Source: Chrysomallon squamiferum (lineage: Eukaryota > Mollusca > Gastropoda > Neomphalida > Peltospiridae). From it: a stretch of 64,000 nt of DNA. A program made the translations under genes and the position numbers. Under the pieces are notes generated by a model that saw only the letters and a list, made by a program, of their open reading frames with translations, was not told the DNA's origin and made no database searches. Location of the stretch: positions 18,848,842 to 18,912,841 of the forward strand of contig CM022679.1 of NCBI GenBank assembly GCA_012295275.1, given 5' to 3'. The stretch's first letter is position 1. Every line of letters starts with the position of its first letter. Positions 47,001-59,400 of the stretch are shown one piece after another.

Positions 47001-49606
47001 ACCTTGCACCAGACCAGGTGAAACAAAAACCTGATGGCTTATTCAAAGGATATGCCCCACATCTGAAAAAAATAAAATAGAGAATTTTAAAATTTATATC
47101 AGTCTTATCTTTAGTTTACTAATTTATATAAAATTAATAACTCACATTACTAACTTATAGTTTATACACATTTAAATCTCAAGTGTTAATGCAGAAAAAG
47201 CAATATCACCATTTATATTTTTTTGTATTTATTCTTTATTTTTATTAATAACTGTAATCACAACCAGTAATAATATCCCTATCAGCATAAATAATTATGA
47301 TTACACCCAGTACACCTTACAAATGTGTAAATATTTAAATCTTCCATGTGACAGATGAGGCAATATCAGCATTTTGTTTTTCCATTTATTGGTAAATATT
47401 TAATCTCAACTTTATTTTCATTTTGTTATTATTTTTGTTATTTGTTGTTTTTTTATTTACAATTAACTCTACCTATAATTATCTTATGGTATTTCATTAA
47501 AAGAAGTGCAGATAACATACCCATCAGCATCAATAATGAGATTCAGATCACAATTGTAATCATCCAGTATAAATCCTATTTCTTCAGAAGTAGATTCTTG
47601 CTGCTGCTGATGTTCTACCTGCTGGGGTGGCCACTGAAAGCCCATAGGGGCTAACCCAGGAAAACTGTAATCCAAGAAACTCAAATTAAAAAGAAGAAAA
47701 TTAGGCTACATTATAAAGACAATATTTACCATAATTAACAATATAATTAAATAAAATAAAATAAATAAAAACTAATTTTAAAAGAAATAAAACTAAAATA
47801 ATGAATTAATTAATATTCATGTTATTATTATAATTCTTTTAATTTAAAGAAAAATAAAATAAAAAATTATTATTTTTTGTAACAATATGTACATATTGTG
47901 TACACCAACAAAACATTTTTTGTTTTCTGCTAATATTACTAATTCAGTAATTGTGTTCCAAATTGTAATTTACACCTTAAGATGACAAATTTGGAAAGAG
48001 GCATATTAATTTATTAATTATAACAACAAAAAATGGATGATAACATCTTTATAATAATTATTAAAGCCAATCTGGTACAATACATTTCTAAAATAAACTT
48101 GTCATTTTATTATATATTTATATGACTATGGATGCTCTTCAAGTTACATATATATTTCAAAATAAAATTAAAACTGAGTAATGAATAACTGATCTGAAGT
48201 TCTACCTTTTCTTTTCTGCCTTATAAAAATAACACTACTAATACTAATAAAAATAAACAATATATATAGTTGTTATTCTGTCAGTTATGGCTTTCTTCAA
48301 GAACAATTAACATAAAATTTGTCAACAGTAGATACCTACTGTGATAAAAATTTGTTGCCAAACATGCAATGTTTAAATAATATTTTGTGATTTATAATCT
48401 GAACCAGCTGCTAGAGTTAAACTACAATGTACCACCACTAAAAAGGTATTAAAGTGTTACAACATGTAGACTAATGACAAAAGAATAGAGAATTAACAAT
48501 ACCAGTCCACTATTTCATTATTCTTGAACTGAACCTATGAATGCTTTAATTCTTATACTGTTATAGTGTAACATTTTCAGATGGTATGTTATTAGTTATG
48601 GACTGCTGGTAGAGATATAAATAAATTATGATTTCAAACAGAAATTATTTTCTCCATTATTTGTGCAAGAAACCAATTTGAACATAACACAGGTAATCTG
48701 TCAAATACAAATTTAAAATATGTTATTCATTTTCATATGTTCATTTATGTCTTTTTAATGCTGAAATAATTTTTTTTATATATATATATATTTTTTGTGC
48801 TTTTTTCAACTTCTACGAGTCAGGTTAAAATACTCTTAAGAGAAGTTTATCATTAAATGAGTTTAGGAAGTGCAATGTTTTTCCTAGTGGAGAACAGAAA
48901 GATTAGTGTTAGGATGAACATGTGAATCCACACCACAATTACTGTTTTTTAAAATATAAAATAAATTTGAAAAAGATGGAATTAGCATGCAGAAAGACAG
49001 TGTTTCAATAACTGACCTGGAAATATGAGACCACCTAATGAAAAAGAAACAGTATAAAAGATTTCTGGATTCTGACACACAGGATATGTTTTTGTTTTAC
49101 ATTTACTGATGATTTAAAATTTTATAATAATAATTATATTTTTAAAAAAAATGTATTTGTCTTTTTTGTATGAGTCTTCCTTTTTTCTGTTTTTCTTTTC
49201 TCATAGTTTTATTTATTTTTAATGTTAAATAATTCCATCTGGACACAAAGATCAAACTATTGACAGATAAATAAAGATATTTTTCTGTTCACTTACCTGT
49301 TCTGTCTTAGGTCTTGAAAAGGAGATGCACCCTCTGGAGCAGCAACCTGAAGCTTCCTATCTTGCTGTTGTTGCAATGCACCTAAAGCACTCATAGGAGT
49401 GCCTGGAGGAAGTGCAATCCCAGGCTGAGTTACTGAAGAAGGGCAATCACTCCAGGATGAGGGACAACTGAGGGTGGTATCATCTGCTGCAAAGCTGCCT
49501 GATGGGCATGAGCAGCCTGAAGACCTGGCGGCAATGGGATCCCTGGCATAGCCACCATGTAGTGCTGTGGTACCATCATTGGAACAAAACCAGGATACTG
49601 GTTCAT
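33125..49606 (-). CDS. HNRNPUL1: hnRNP U-like protein, SPRY plus P-loop kinase-like domains
   Basis: Coding exons: 49606-49297, 47664-47521, 47062-46975, 46547-46427, 45997-45748, 45191-45062, 44743-44527, 44189-44025, 39976-39844, 36747-36672 and 35887-33125. From exon 2 onward everything is in phase. The SPRY domain spans the 47.0-45.1 kb exons ('VRVTEHLP', '[10 protein letters not shown]', '[10 protein letters not shown]', 'FPHILTKNC', 'VNFGQEEPW'). A polynucleotide-kinase-like P-loop domain follows: Walker A '[10 protein letters not shown]', '[12 protein letters not shown]' and '[17 protein letters not shown]'. These match hnRNP U-like proteins, nuclear RNA-binding factors in mRNA processing and DNA-damage response. 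No SAP domain is visible. The first exon reads '[12 protein letters not shown]' from 49606 but stops unless the frame shifts once near 49435; starting at in-frame ATG 49394 avoids this and gives 1394 aa. The final ~920 residues are one low-complexity exon, far longer than vertebrate tails. Confidence 0.9.
33785..33820 (-). other. ULM-like splicing-factor motif in the hnRNP U-like tail
   Basis: The segment encodes '[12 protein letters not shown]'. A basic run followed by Lys/Arg-x-Trp-Asp is the pattern of UHM-ligand motifs, as in SF1 and the SF3B1 N-terminal repeats, which insert the Trp into U2AF-homology domains (U2AF2, SPF45, PUF60). This could link the protein to 3' splice-site factors. 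The motif is seen directly; the binding is inferred. Confidence 0.5.
38050..38101. repeat. (AAT)n microsatellite in hnRNP U-like intron
   Basis: About 17 AAT units with a few AAC units after them, in the 36748-39843 intron. That intron and the 39977-44024 intron are AT-rich and otherwise hold only TA, poly-A and CA simple repeats. Confidence 0.92.
41001..41058. repeat. (CA)n microsatellite
   Basis: About 29 CA units in the large intron 39977-44024 of the hnRNP U-like gene. Confidence 0.95.
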
Positions 49607-49658
49607 GTTTGCAAGTTATTATTACTCTATTACTATTACTCTTTCATTATTTTTCAAT

Positions 49659-52199
49659 CTGAAGTTAAATAGAAACAATATCAAACATACTAAAATATAG
49701 CATCATTATGTTATTTAAATGTTTATATAATTTATCTGGCATTAACATTTACAAGGAGCTGAAAAATTTGAAAATATAGATTGTTTTGATTTATACAAGT
49801 TTTTCTGAACACAGTCAAGTAAATTGAATCAACATATATTATTGTAACATATGCCTTTTTGTGACAGAATTTTAGTGCATACCTCCTCATTTAAAATTAT
49901 TTATTTATTTTGTGGGAATATGCTACAAATGGGAAATTACTGAACTAACATTGAAATGTTAAAAACAATAAACAGTTATGCATTTTTCAGATATCATGAA
50001 AAACTTTATGCTATTTGAAGTATTTCAGTATTTGCTGTAAGACAAGCAGTAAAATATTTGTTTAATTAAAAACATAAGATGGCTTGTTTCTTCACTTATT
50101 TAAAATAATTTATTTATAATTATCATCTTTTTTTATATAGGTACCGGCAGGCACATTTTAGCTGACTTTAATTTCACATAATATGCAAAAAAAGAACACA
50201 TAATGAAAGCTGTAGCAAAAAGAATGAAAACACACAAAAAATGATGACTATCTCCAGCGATTAAAAAGATATATGCAAATCGGTATGACAGTTATTTGGT
50301 TGTTTTTTAGTCCTATTTTGGCTAATTAGCAGAAATGGCTACTTTGGCCAACTGTAGTTTGAAAAGTAATTGACACAAAAGGCTGAAAATCAACAAGAGT
50401 GATGGTACCAACTTGCTAAGTGAGCTCCATTTTTTTCAGACCTGTATGTTTGTATGTGTGTTCACAATATCATGCTGAACATGCTAAAATCTTCAAAATG
50501 ACACATGGCAGAATGAATAAAAGTTCAAATAGATACTGTGGTTTCAGGTTTTGTCTTCAGTTTTCACTCTGTTAAATAATTGGTAGTAATAAGTTAAGAT
50601 ACTGTGACATTTATATAAATGTTAATAAAAGGTCTGCAAGCATTTGATGTTTAACCATAATCCTTTGCAATACATAAACTCAGCTAATTCTTGGAGTCAA
50701 CTCCAGAAAGGTGTTGCCGGTATTAATCAGGGACAATAACATATATGTAATCATGAGACTAGAGGCAATTAAAGACACAGGTGTTACAAGTCTAAATCTA
50801 AACATAAAAGAATTGTCTTAGCTTTGTACTTGTTGTGATTTGACAGCAAACAAAAGTTACCTATCATCTGACCATTGTTGAAATTTTCTCTGCTAGAGCT
50901 TATCAACAATGTTAATTTTAATTATTTCAGAACGCGTTTTCGCTACAATGTATACGCTAGAAGTAGGAACATTGAAGAAAAACAAACAGCCAACAAGTTA
51001 TTAAAAATACAAACAACATATAAATATAATCATTTTAAACAGCACCAGATCTTTCTAGCTGCATCAATTTTGTTCTGTAATAAAATGTAACGTAATGGCA
51101 ATTTTGCTAAGCATGTGCTATGTTCAAATGCGGAGCTTGTTTTCACCAAAGACGATACACCGCAGTGTCGCACATTGTTTGAAAGGTAATTGAATGATCT
51201 TTCATTTGATCTTTTATTTTCAGCCAGTTTTTTCAAAACTGGTTTGAAGGCACGAAAAAGTACATTTTTGGACACAACTTTTGATATAAGCCATTGCCAG
51301 CAACGACATGCACACTGTTAGAAAGATTTAACTTTGACCCTGCTAGCTGTGCTAAAAATATCATTGAAGGCATTTTGGCGAAAACAAGCCAGGCGTTTGT
51401 AGAGTGACCTATTTTAGGACTTTTTACTCCATGCTGTCAATTGCTGACCATGGGCGCCAAAGTGCATTTATCCCCACCGCGTTTAACACTCTCGTACAAA
51501 GAACTGATTTAACATACAACAAGAACAACAGCACCATTTAAAAGAGCACATAAATATCTTGAGTTACATGTATTTGTTTTTTATGAAGGGATTTGGAAGT
51601 GGAGGAAAATGGACAAAATCTTAACAGCTTCGACCAATTATATCGGCTAGGCTGCCGGTACCTACCGTGTATTTTAAAGAACAATTAATGTGCAAATATT
51701 ATCCTGATTCATTGATTTATGTAGATAAATATTAAATGCAGCCAAAGAATAAAAAATGTTGAGACATTACAATTCAGCTGCTGCTTAGGTTTCACTTATA
51801 TTGCAAGCGTTTCTACTTTCACAGAGATTCTGCCTGCTTTTGATTATCAATGAACTCATTTACAAAACGAATATGATTATGTATACATAGTTCACAACCA
51901 TTCTATTCTCCCTACATGATACTAATAATCATAATAATAATAATATTAATAATTATTATACGTTACGAATGTCGTACAAGTTACAACACTCAACACTACA
52001 ATGTGAATTTACAAAGGACATTTACTGATTACAGGAACATGATCATCACCATAAAATTTACGATTAGTCCTTTCTGTCGATCATAATTGATGTTATCCGT
52101 ATACTTTTAAATAGTTAACACTTAATTTTTTATGAAAATAGTAACTACAAACACTGTATTTTTGCGAATGCAACATAATTTTGCAAAACATATACTTAC
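49659..52199 (-). other. Proposed first intron of the hnRNP U-like gene
   Basis: On the minus strand a good acceptor ('atttaacttcag') ends at 49659, with 52 nt of untranslated sequence, containing an in-frame TAA, before ATG 49606. A consensus donor GTAAGTATA begins at 52199, just downstream of a short segment with a YY1-type site. Together these suggest a noncoding exon 1 ending at 52200. The interval also contains an inverted 13-bp repeat pair (50138-50150 and 51652-51664) and a slightly GC-richer patch near 51400-51520. No coding sequence is supported. Confidence 0.4.
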
Positions 52200-52240
52200 T
52201 GACTACTTATACAAGTTCAATGATTCAAAATGGCGTCTTT
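52200..52240 (-). promoter_or_regulatory. Candidate 5' exon/promoter with YY1-type motif
   Basis: The plus strand reads 'caaaatggcgtc' at 52226-52237, a strong match to the YY1 core AAAATGGCG, often found at or just downstream of animal transcription starts. The minus strand continues to a perfect donor GTAAGTATA at 52199. I interpret it as the transcription start region of the hnRNP U-like gene. The right boundary is arbitrary. Confidence 0.4.
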
Positions 52241-54477
52241 AATTTTTTTAATTTTTTATTATTAGAGAAAGATATTCAAAGGACGAGAACTCTTCCATAA
52301 TTTACATTTGTATTAAAACTCGAAGTATAACAAGCATGATCGAACTTATTTATATACCCAGAAATAAATTCTGTTTTATTTATATATCTTATTATTAATA
52401 TATATATATATCTGATTTATTATTAATTTGCCTTTATTGGCATTATTTGTTTTTGTAAAATCAGCAATATCTTTTGTTGGAGTTATTTCACAAATGTTAT
52501 CACATTTATTTCTTTTTGTTTTTACACTAAATAAAAATAAATCATGCACAATCTTTTTATTACTGAAGAAAAATATGTGAGTGGAAGAAAAGTTTGATTA
52601 GCTGTTTTGTTTCCTGTTATATTTACTAGGTCATATGCATAATTATTTATTTTATAGTTATCTTGCCACAAAAGATTTACTGGTACTAATTAAAACAAAC
52701 AAAAAGTTTCACTGAAGACTAAATGACAGAAACACCAAATGCTTGAAATCTAATAAATGATGAAAAAATTAATTATTATGTTGACCAATGAGATGCTAAA
52801 ACAAAATAAAAATAATGACAATAATTTAAAATTGTAACCTTTATTATGCAAAGTATCATGAACATTAGAAATTATAAAAAATATATTGTATAAAATATTC
52901 CACTCATCGTTTGTGAGTAATCATTTGATTAAGAAAGAAAGAAACAAGAAAATCTCGATGTTATCACAAGGTTTTCAGTACTTAAAAATGGAATATTAAA
53001 ATGGCAGTGTTATTTCAAGTGATCATGGTATAACAATATAACATAATAATAAAAGGCTGGGTCCCAGAAATGATTAAAAGAATACCATGGAGATACATGT
53101 GTATGTGTATATAAAAGAAAGAAAAAAATGTATACTCAGGCTATTAGTTCATGCCAACACAAATTAATATATTAAATAATGTTATCAAATTATTTGTACA
53201 ATAAAACAAGGCAGAATTTAGATTAAAATATTTTTATTAATATATAAATTCACAACATTAAAAAAAAGGATTTGTATGTTAACATAACAGAGAATTTAAA
53301 TAATAAACTGTTTCTATTAACTGTCTTAAAGGTATCAAAAAAATCTTTTTATATCTATTATGCATTTAAAGAATTCAAATAAAATAACATATTTTATAAA
53401 ATCAGAAGGAAAAAAGAATATGAATATGTTTTGCAAATGTAGAATCTAAATTACATATATCTATATCAAATTATAAAAATTAAATTTTTTTTGAATACAA
53501 TAATGTATTATGCAAACTACTCAAAATAGTCTTTTTTGTTGTATGATATCACTTTAAAATATTAAGAGATTTATTTCATATAAAATAAACTGTAGAAAGT
53601 TGATTATGACCGTATTTTACCCTGGATATCTGCAATTAGTAGCACAAATACCCAATAATGGAGTTGTTATGATCGTAAAATTATAGATTTGACTGGATCT
53701 GTGTGCATCTCTATAAACAAACACAAACACACATACTCAGTCTATGCTGTAAAACAAAATGTACTGATTTATTGGTTAGATGCTGAAAGCAGATCTTACC
53801 TCTTCATAATCTCTTTGAAGGAAGAAAAAACAAACAAAAAAAAACATTGAAATTTGATTTTACTTTTTAAACAAAAACATTAATTAAATTCTTTCATCAA
53901 ATGAAACAACAAAGTCATAAAATAAAATAAACATTTAGTTTCTGCAAAAATCAAAAACCTAATGCAATTTAAAAAAAATAATATTTTGTTTTTGTTTATA
54001 CCATAGTTGTATAATAAACATCTGTATAAACAATGTTATATTTAAAAAAATATTTATTTTTCTACTGGATATAGTTATTACTCAGTGAAATGAAAATTAA
54101 CAATAGCTTGTTTTATATTATGGTTACAGTAGTAATAAATGATTATTATTATTATTTTTTTTAACAGAATCAAGATGTCAAATCCACTAGGTTATTTGGA
54201 AATGTTGTGATGTACTAATGTATATCTGTATTTTTATATTCTGGCATGTTTTCAAAGAGCATTTAATTTAAAATGCTTTAAATGTAATATTGTTAACAAA
54301 TGTCACCATTTGCACAAGAACTGGGAATAATTAACATGGATTGAATGAGATTTCACTTTTGTTAAGGCTGTTTTATTTTAATATTTTCAAAATCTTTGTT
54401 GGTATGAAAACATAATTAAACACAGTTTGTCCTCTTGTCCAACAGCAGATCTTTCTGGAATTAATATTGTAATGGGA
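52241..54477. other. Intergenic region between hnRNP U-like and calpain genes
   Basis: AT-rich sequence containing the upstream side of the proposed hnRNP U-like promoter and the 3' flank of calpain. Only short TA and poly-A tracts are visible; no gene or mobile element is recognised. Confidence 0.55.
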
Positions 54478-56357
54478 TCAAGTGTAAATTGCAGATTCAA
54501 TCCACTGAAAATGAAAAAAATAAAAATAAAAATAAAACAATTACAAGTTTAACACATTTCATGTTAAAAAATAACAACATACATATAATAAAGAAATAAA
54601 AGTGTTACAAATTGAAATGTAAAATCGGAATTGTATAACAAATATGAAAAATATACACATATTCATACAATCCACACACATATGCATAATTATATTAATT
54701 TTATGAACATACATACATAATTATATCACATACATGAAATTTTAAAAACACATAAAATTACATACATACACTCAATGTGGGCAAGTGTTGCCTTGGGTTC
54801 AGTTAGAAATGACATGGCACCAAGGCAAACATTTCCTTCAAACTGGAAGCACTAAAACAACTGAGCTGTTATCAAGTAATCATGGTAGTTACTGAGATTA
54901 TAGCTCAGTTTATGGCCAATAATTAATCAAAACCGTGTTTATTTGAATCACTCGTACCTAAAAGAAAACCACTCAGTAACTTTGGATATTTGGCATCTGC
55001 CAAGCTAATTTTCTGATCTTTAGCATTTTTTATTTATTTATTTATTTATTTAATTCTGTCTGCCATGACATTTCTTTTTACAAGTAAAGGCAAGTATGGA
55101 GGGCAACCATGGCAGCTGCAGTCAGTATGAAAGTACAATTTAAGACTGCATAGACACATAGACACATATAAGAAATAGCCAGCTACCTACATATTGTTTC
55201 ATGTTTATTCACCAAAATAGTGAAAACATATACTTACAACCGTATATAAAATAAACCAAACAGAACACATACAAATATTTTTTTTCTTAGAAAGAAAATA
55301 AACCTTGAAATACACACCTTACTGAGGTCCATGGTAATATATCCACCTTTGTTATAATCTTTAAATTTTTCTGTGAATTAAAATAAAAAAGATGGAAAAA
55401 ACAACATTTTGGCAGTTTTATTTATATCCTATTATGGAAATTTTCAATTTTACTATTCCACTAAATGATCAAATAACAAAGTTAGCATCTTATAACACAC
55501 ACACACACACCTGCATGCACATACGCACTCACACACACACACACACATGCACACATACACATATACACATTGATAAAGATATACTTACTATGCAGAGTCA
55601 GTACTTTGCACAAACTTTGGATAAAATCCTCCTCTTGAATTTTCCCATCTCGGCCTCCATATCTTCTTACTAAAGCTTTCCTGATGTCAACACTCAGTGA
55701 AAATCCTAAAGAAATTTTCTAAGTACTTTTAATAAGAAAACTAGAAGTAAACTCAAAATTATTATGATTGTATTTTCTATTGGTCTTCACATTTCTATTA
55801 AAGACTCCTGTATAAAGATGATTAATGTCAAAAGTAGAAATAAACATAAAAGTTCAAGAATTATTTTATTCTGAAGAACATTTTATAATATAACCAACTC
55901 CAAACTCACCAGTATTTCAGTTTATTTATGCTAAGAATTGCAGTCTGGAAAAATTATTGTTATATTCTGATATCTAGTTTGAAGAATTTAAAGGTTAGTC
56001 TCTGTCCTGTTCCGTACAAGATGCTGTTTATTGTTTCCTTGGAACTAATTAGTAGGGTTAATTCAGTGTCATTTGAAAGTACTTTTCAAAAATAGTTATA
56101 CATATATATATATATAAAAACCCCAGCTACATAACCAGAACTAAAACATCCAGCATGGTGTTGGTGTATGATGTATCTGACAAAAAATAGCTGGTATATG
56201 AATGTTATCAAGCAAGCATTTTTTTAATTACCAAACAAATGTTTATAATTCATTAGAGTTTACTTACCAACTTTTTTGTAAAGTTCTCCAAGTTCGTATA
56301 CATCCATGGAGTTTGTTTCATCAGTGTCAAATGAGGCAAATGCTTTCTTTAACAAGA

Positions 56358-56408
<51 letters not shown>

Positions 56409-59400
56409 CATAATATCTTTTTCTTTCTATGTATTATACATTTTTCAGTATTATTTACTGATAATATTTCAAATACTTGATCACTGCAAATTCAACTGAA
56501 TAATTGTACAAAAAAAATAAATAAATATATATTGATATACATTTTCTTTTCGTCTTTTGTTTTTATCTTAAAACTATTAGTAGTTTTTGTGAAGTTTTTG
56601 CTTATTCTTTCAAGATTACTATTAATGTGAACATAAAGAATAATAAAGCTCTGGAAATGAAATGTTGTCTAATATGCACTCAGTTAATTACAAACAACCA
56701 CCCTACAGTGTTTTTTTTAATAATTATACATTCATAAATGTCTGGTGTAAAACAACACCTCATAGTTAGAATTAACAAAACATTGTGTTTACTGTAGAAC
56801 AACAACAACATATAATTTATATTAACAAAAGAAAGAAATGAATTAATATGAAGACCAAAGACTGACTACAGTTTATAAATCTGACATTTTAGTGATAAGA
56901 AAAACACACTATATCAAATAAAAATCAAGTAAAAGACATAAATGGTTAAGAAAAACTTTAGATATATATGTACGAGTCATGTCAGATATATACTGAAGGT
57001 ATGTACTAACTTCATGGCATGATTTATTTTTAATAATACTAACTGAGACTGATATGTAGTAATTAGTTAGGTTATACAGATTAATTAGATTATATTGATT
57101 AGTTACGTTATATAGATACAAACACTTGCATTGCAGGTGTAAATTTTGCAACTTGGTAGAAAACATTTGTTTTTTTAATTGCCAATTGTTCTGTTTATAA
57201 AAGGTAACCATTCTGAATTTTGAATGTAACTATATCAGTAACCATTCATTTAAGTAACCAAATAAGTATTTGAATTATTATTTTTTTAAAGCCATATTGT
57301 TAATGCTTAACCTGTTTTTCATGCTATGTAAATGGAAATCACCAAATAATTAAAAAATTAATAAATTGAGAAGATTTTATTATTTATATACTTATATTTT
57401 GATTATGAACTCATATTTTACCGTGCCTGTTTAACTTACAGCACAAATGTTGATGAGCTCCCAACACTGTTGCACTTTTGGGAAGTCCAAAGTTCCTTCC
57501 ATTTTAAACTAATTATGTTAAGGATTGCATTATAGAAAGTAGTATTATATTTTGACATCCAGTCTGGAGTTATTCATTTCACATGGTTGTTTCTTTGCAA
57601 GTTTATTATGTTTTAGCTAAGCAAAATTAACACCCTTAATAATATTTTAATTCATGGTATTGTCAAATTGGTTAAGATGTTATTTGTGGAACTTCTAAAC
57701 TTAAAATGCTTTATTTTCTATATAAACAGAAAATTTACAGAAAATGTAATTAAATTTTAATACATTAACGATATTTTATAATGATATTTTAATTATAATT
57801 TTTCTGATTATTTAGTGTTTTTTGTTCAAAGATAAATGAAGAAAATAATAACTAGATAAATAATAATAAAAAATATTAAAAATTTTCTTGTTTGTACTGA
57901 CTGATATACTCTGTCTTCACTTTAGTTTTCACACATGACCCTCTTTTTTTTTTAATAAAAAGTGGATAGGCAAAAATTTTAAATTGATTTTAAATACACT
58001 ATATTTTCTGACTGAATTTCATTTAAAATATTCTGTCACTAAACACTATATTGTATGTATTTCAGAGAATAATTTATTAATTTAACAGGACAAATCATTT
58101 ACATATTTTATTAATAAAAATACAATTGAGTTATTTTAATATGTAATTCTAAACATAAAACACATGAAAAATACCAAATCAAACCAAACAAAAAAGCAAT
58201 CAAAGACAAACAAAAAAGTAAAAAACAAAACAACAACAAATCATGCTAAATACTGAAACTAAAGTATTTAGCAAATCAAACCAAACTGAGAAAAACAAAC
58301 AAAATGCAAATGAAGAAAGCAAAAAAAAAGGATAATAAAAGAAAAAAAAGGAAAAAATAATAATAATAAAATAATGATAATAATAAAAAAAAAAAAAAAA
58401 AAATAAATAAATAAAAAATAAATAAAAATTAATAAAAAAAATAAGAAAAGAAAAAAAAGGAATATCCATTTAATTTTATTATTATTATTTTTTTAAAAAA
58501 CATTCACTTGACTGGAAACTCACTCTAAACAATGAAATATCATCCAACACTTGTTTCACCCTCATAAAATCTAACAAACCTGTCACAGAACGCCACTCTT
58601 AGTTAAGGTAATAAACAACTGACAAGTATAAACACACTCAGTATGTCTTAAAAAGTCTTCATATTAGCATGCTACTGTTATTACACATATTTTAAAACAA
58701 TCAGATGCTAACACAACATAACATAAATATCAGCACCTGTTATCTGATAATGATAATTTTTATATTACAAAAGTAAACAGCTATTATAATAAATAAAACA
58801 AAGCTGAACAAGGATTCCAGAGACATTTATGCTGGATATAACTTACAAGATAAGAACACTTTTAGGAAAAAAAAAAAAATCACAACTCTTCTTAATATAT
58901 CCCTTGGATTTATTACAAGTTTCAAATCTAAGTTTAATTTTAATATTTAAATTGGAGATTTTAAATAAGATATCAGTCACAAACCAAAAGGATACATCTC
59001 TGAGTGCAACAAGACATCTGCACGTTTCCAGTGTGAAGCCTTCATTTGATCCACTTTCTGCAAATTTCAAAACAAATTTCTTAAAGATTGTTCACACATC
59101 AGAGAATATTTGTTTCCCCTGAATATTTGTTCCTCCCACTCTGATATTATTTTCAGGTTGTAGTTCTGTATTGTATTTGTGATAACTACTAGATACAGTG
59201 TGTGTCTATTGAAACTGACTAAATACCATTGCAAATAGAGATTCACAAAAGCAAATTTATAATTATAGAGAAATATCTGGGGTATATACTTTCTGGGAAC
59301 TTGATCAATATTCCTATCTTGAAAATAGGGATATTCATTTTTTTTTTCTTTTGTTGAAATGAAAGTGAAAACATTCATCACTAAATTCACTGATAATTGT

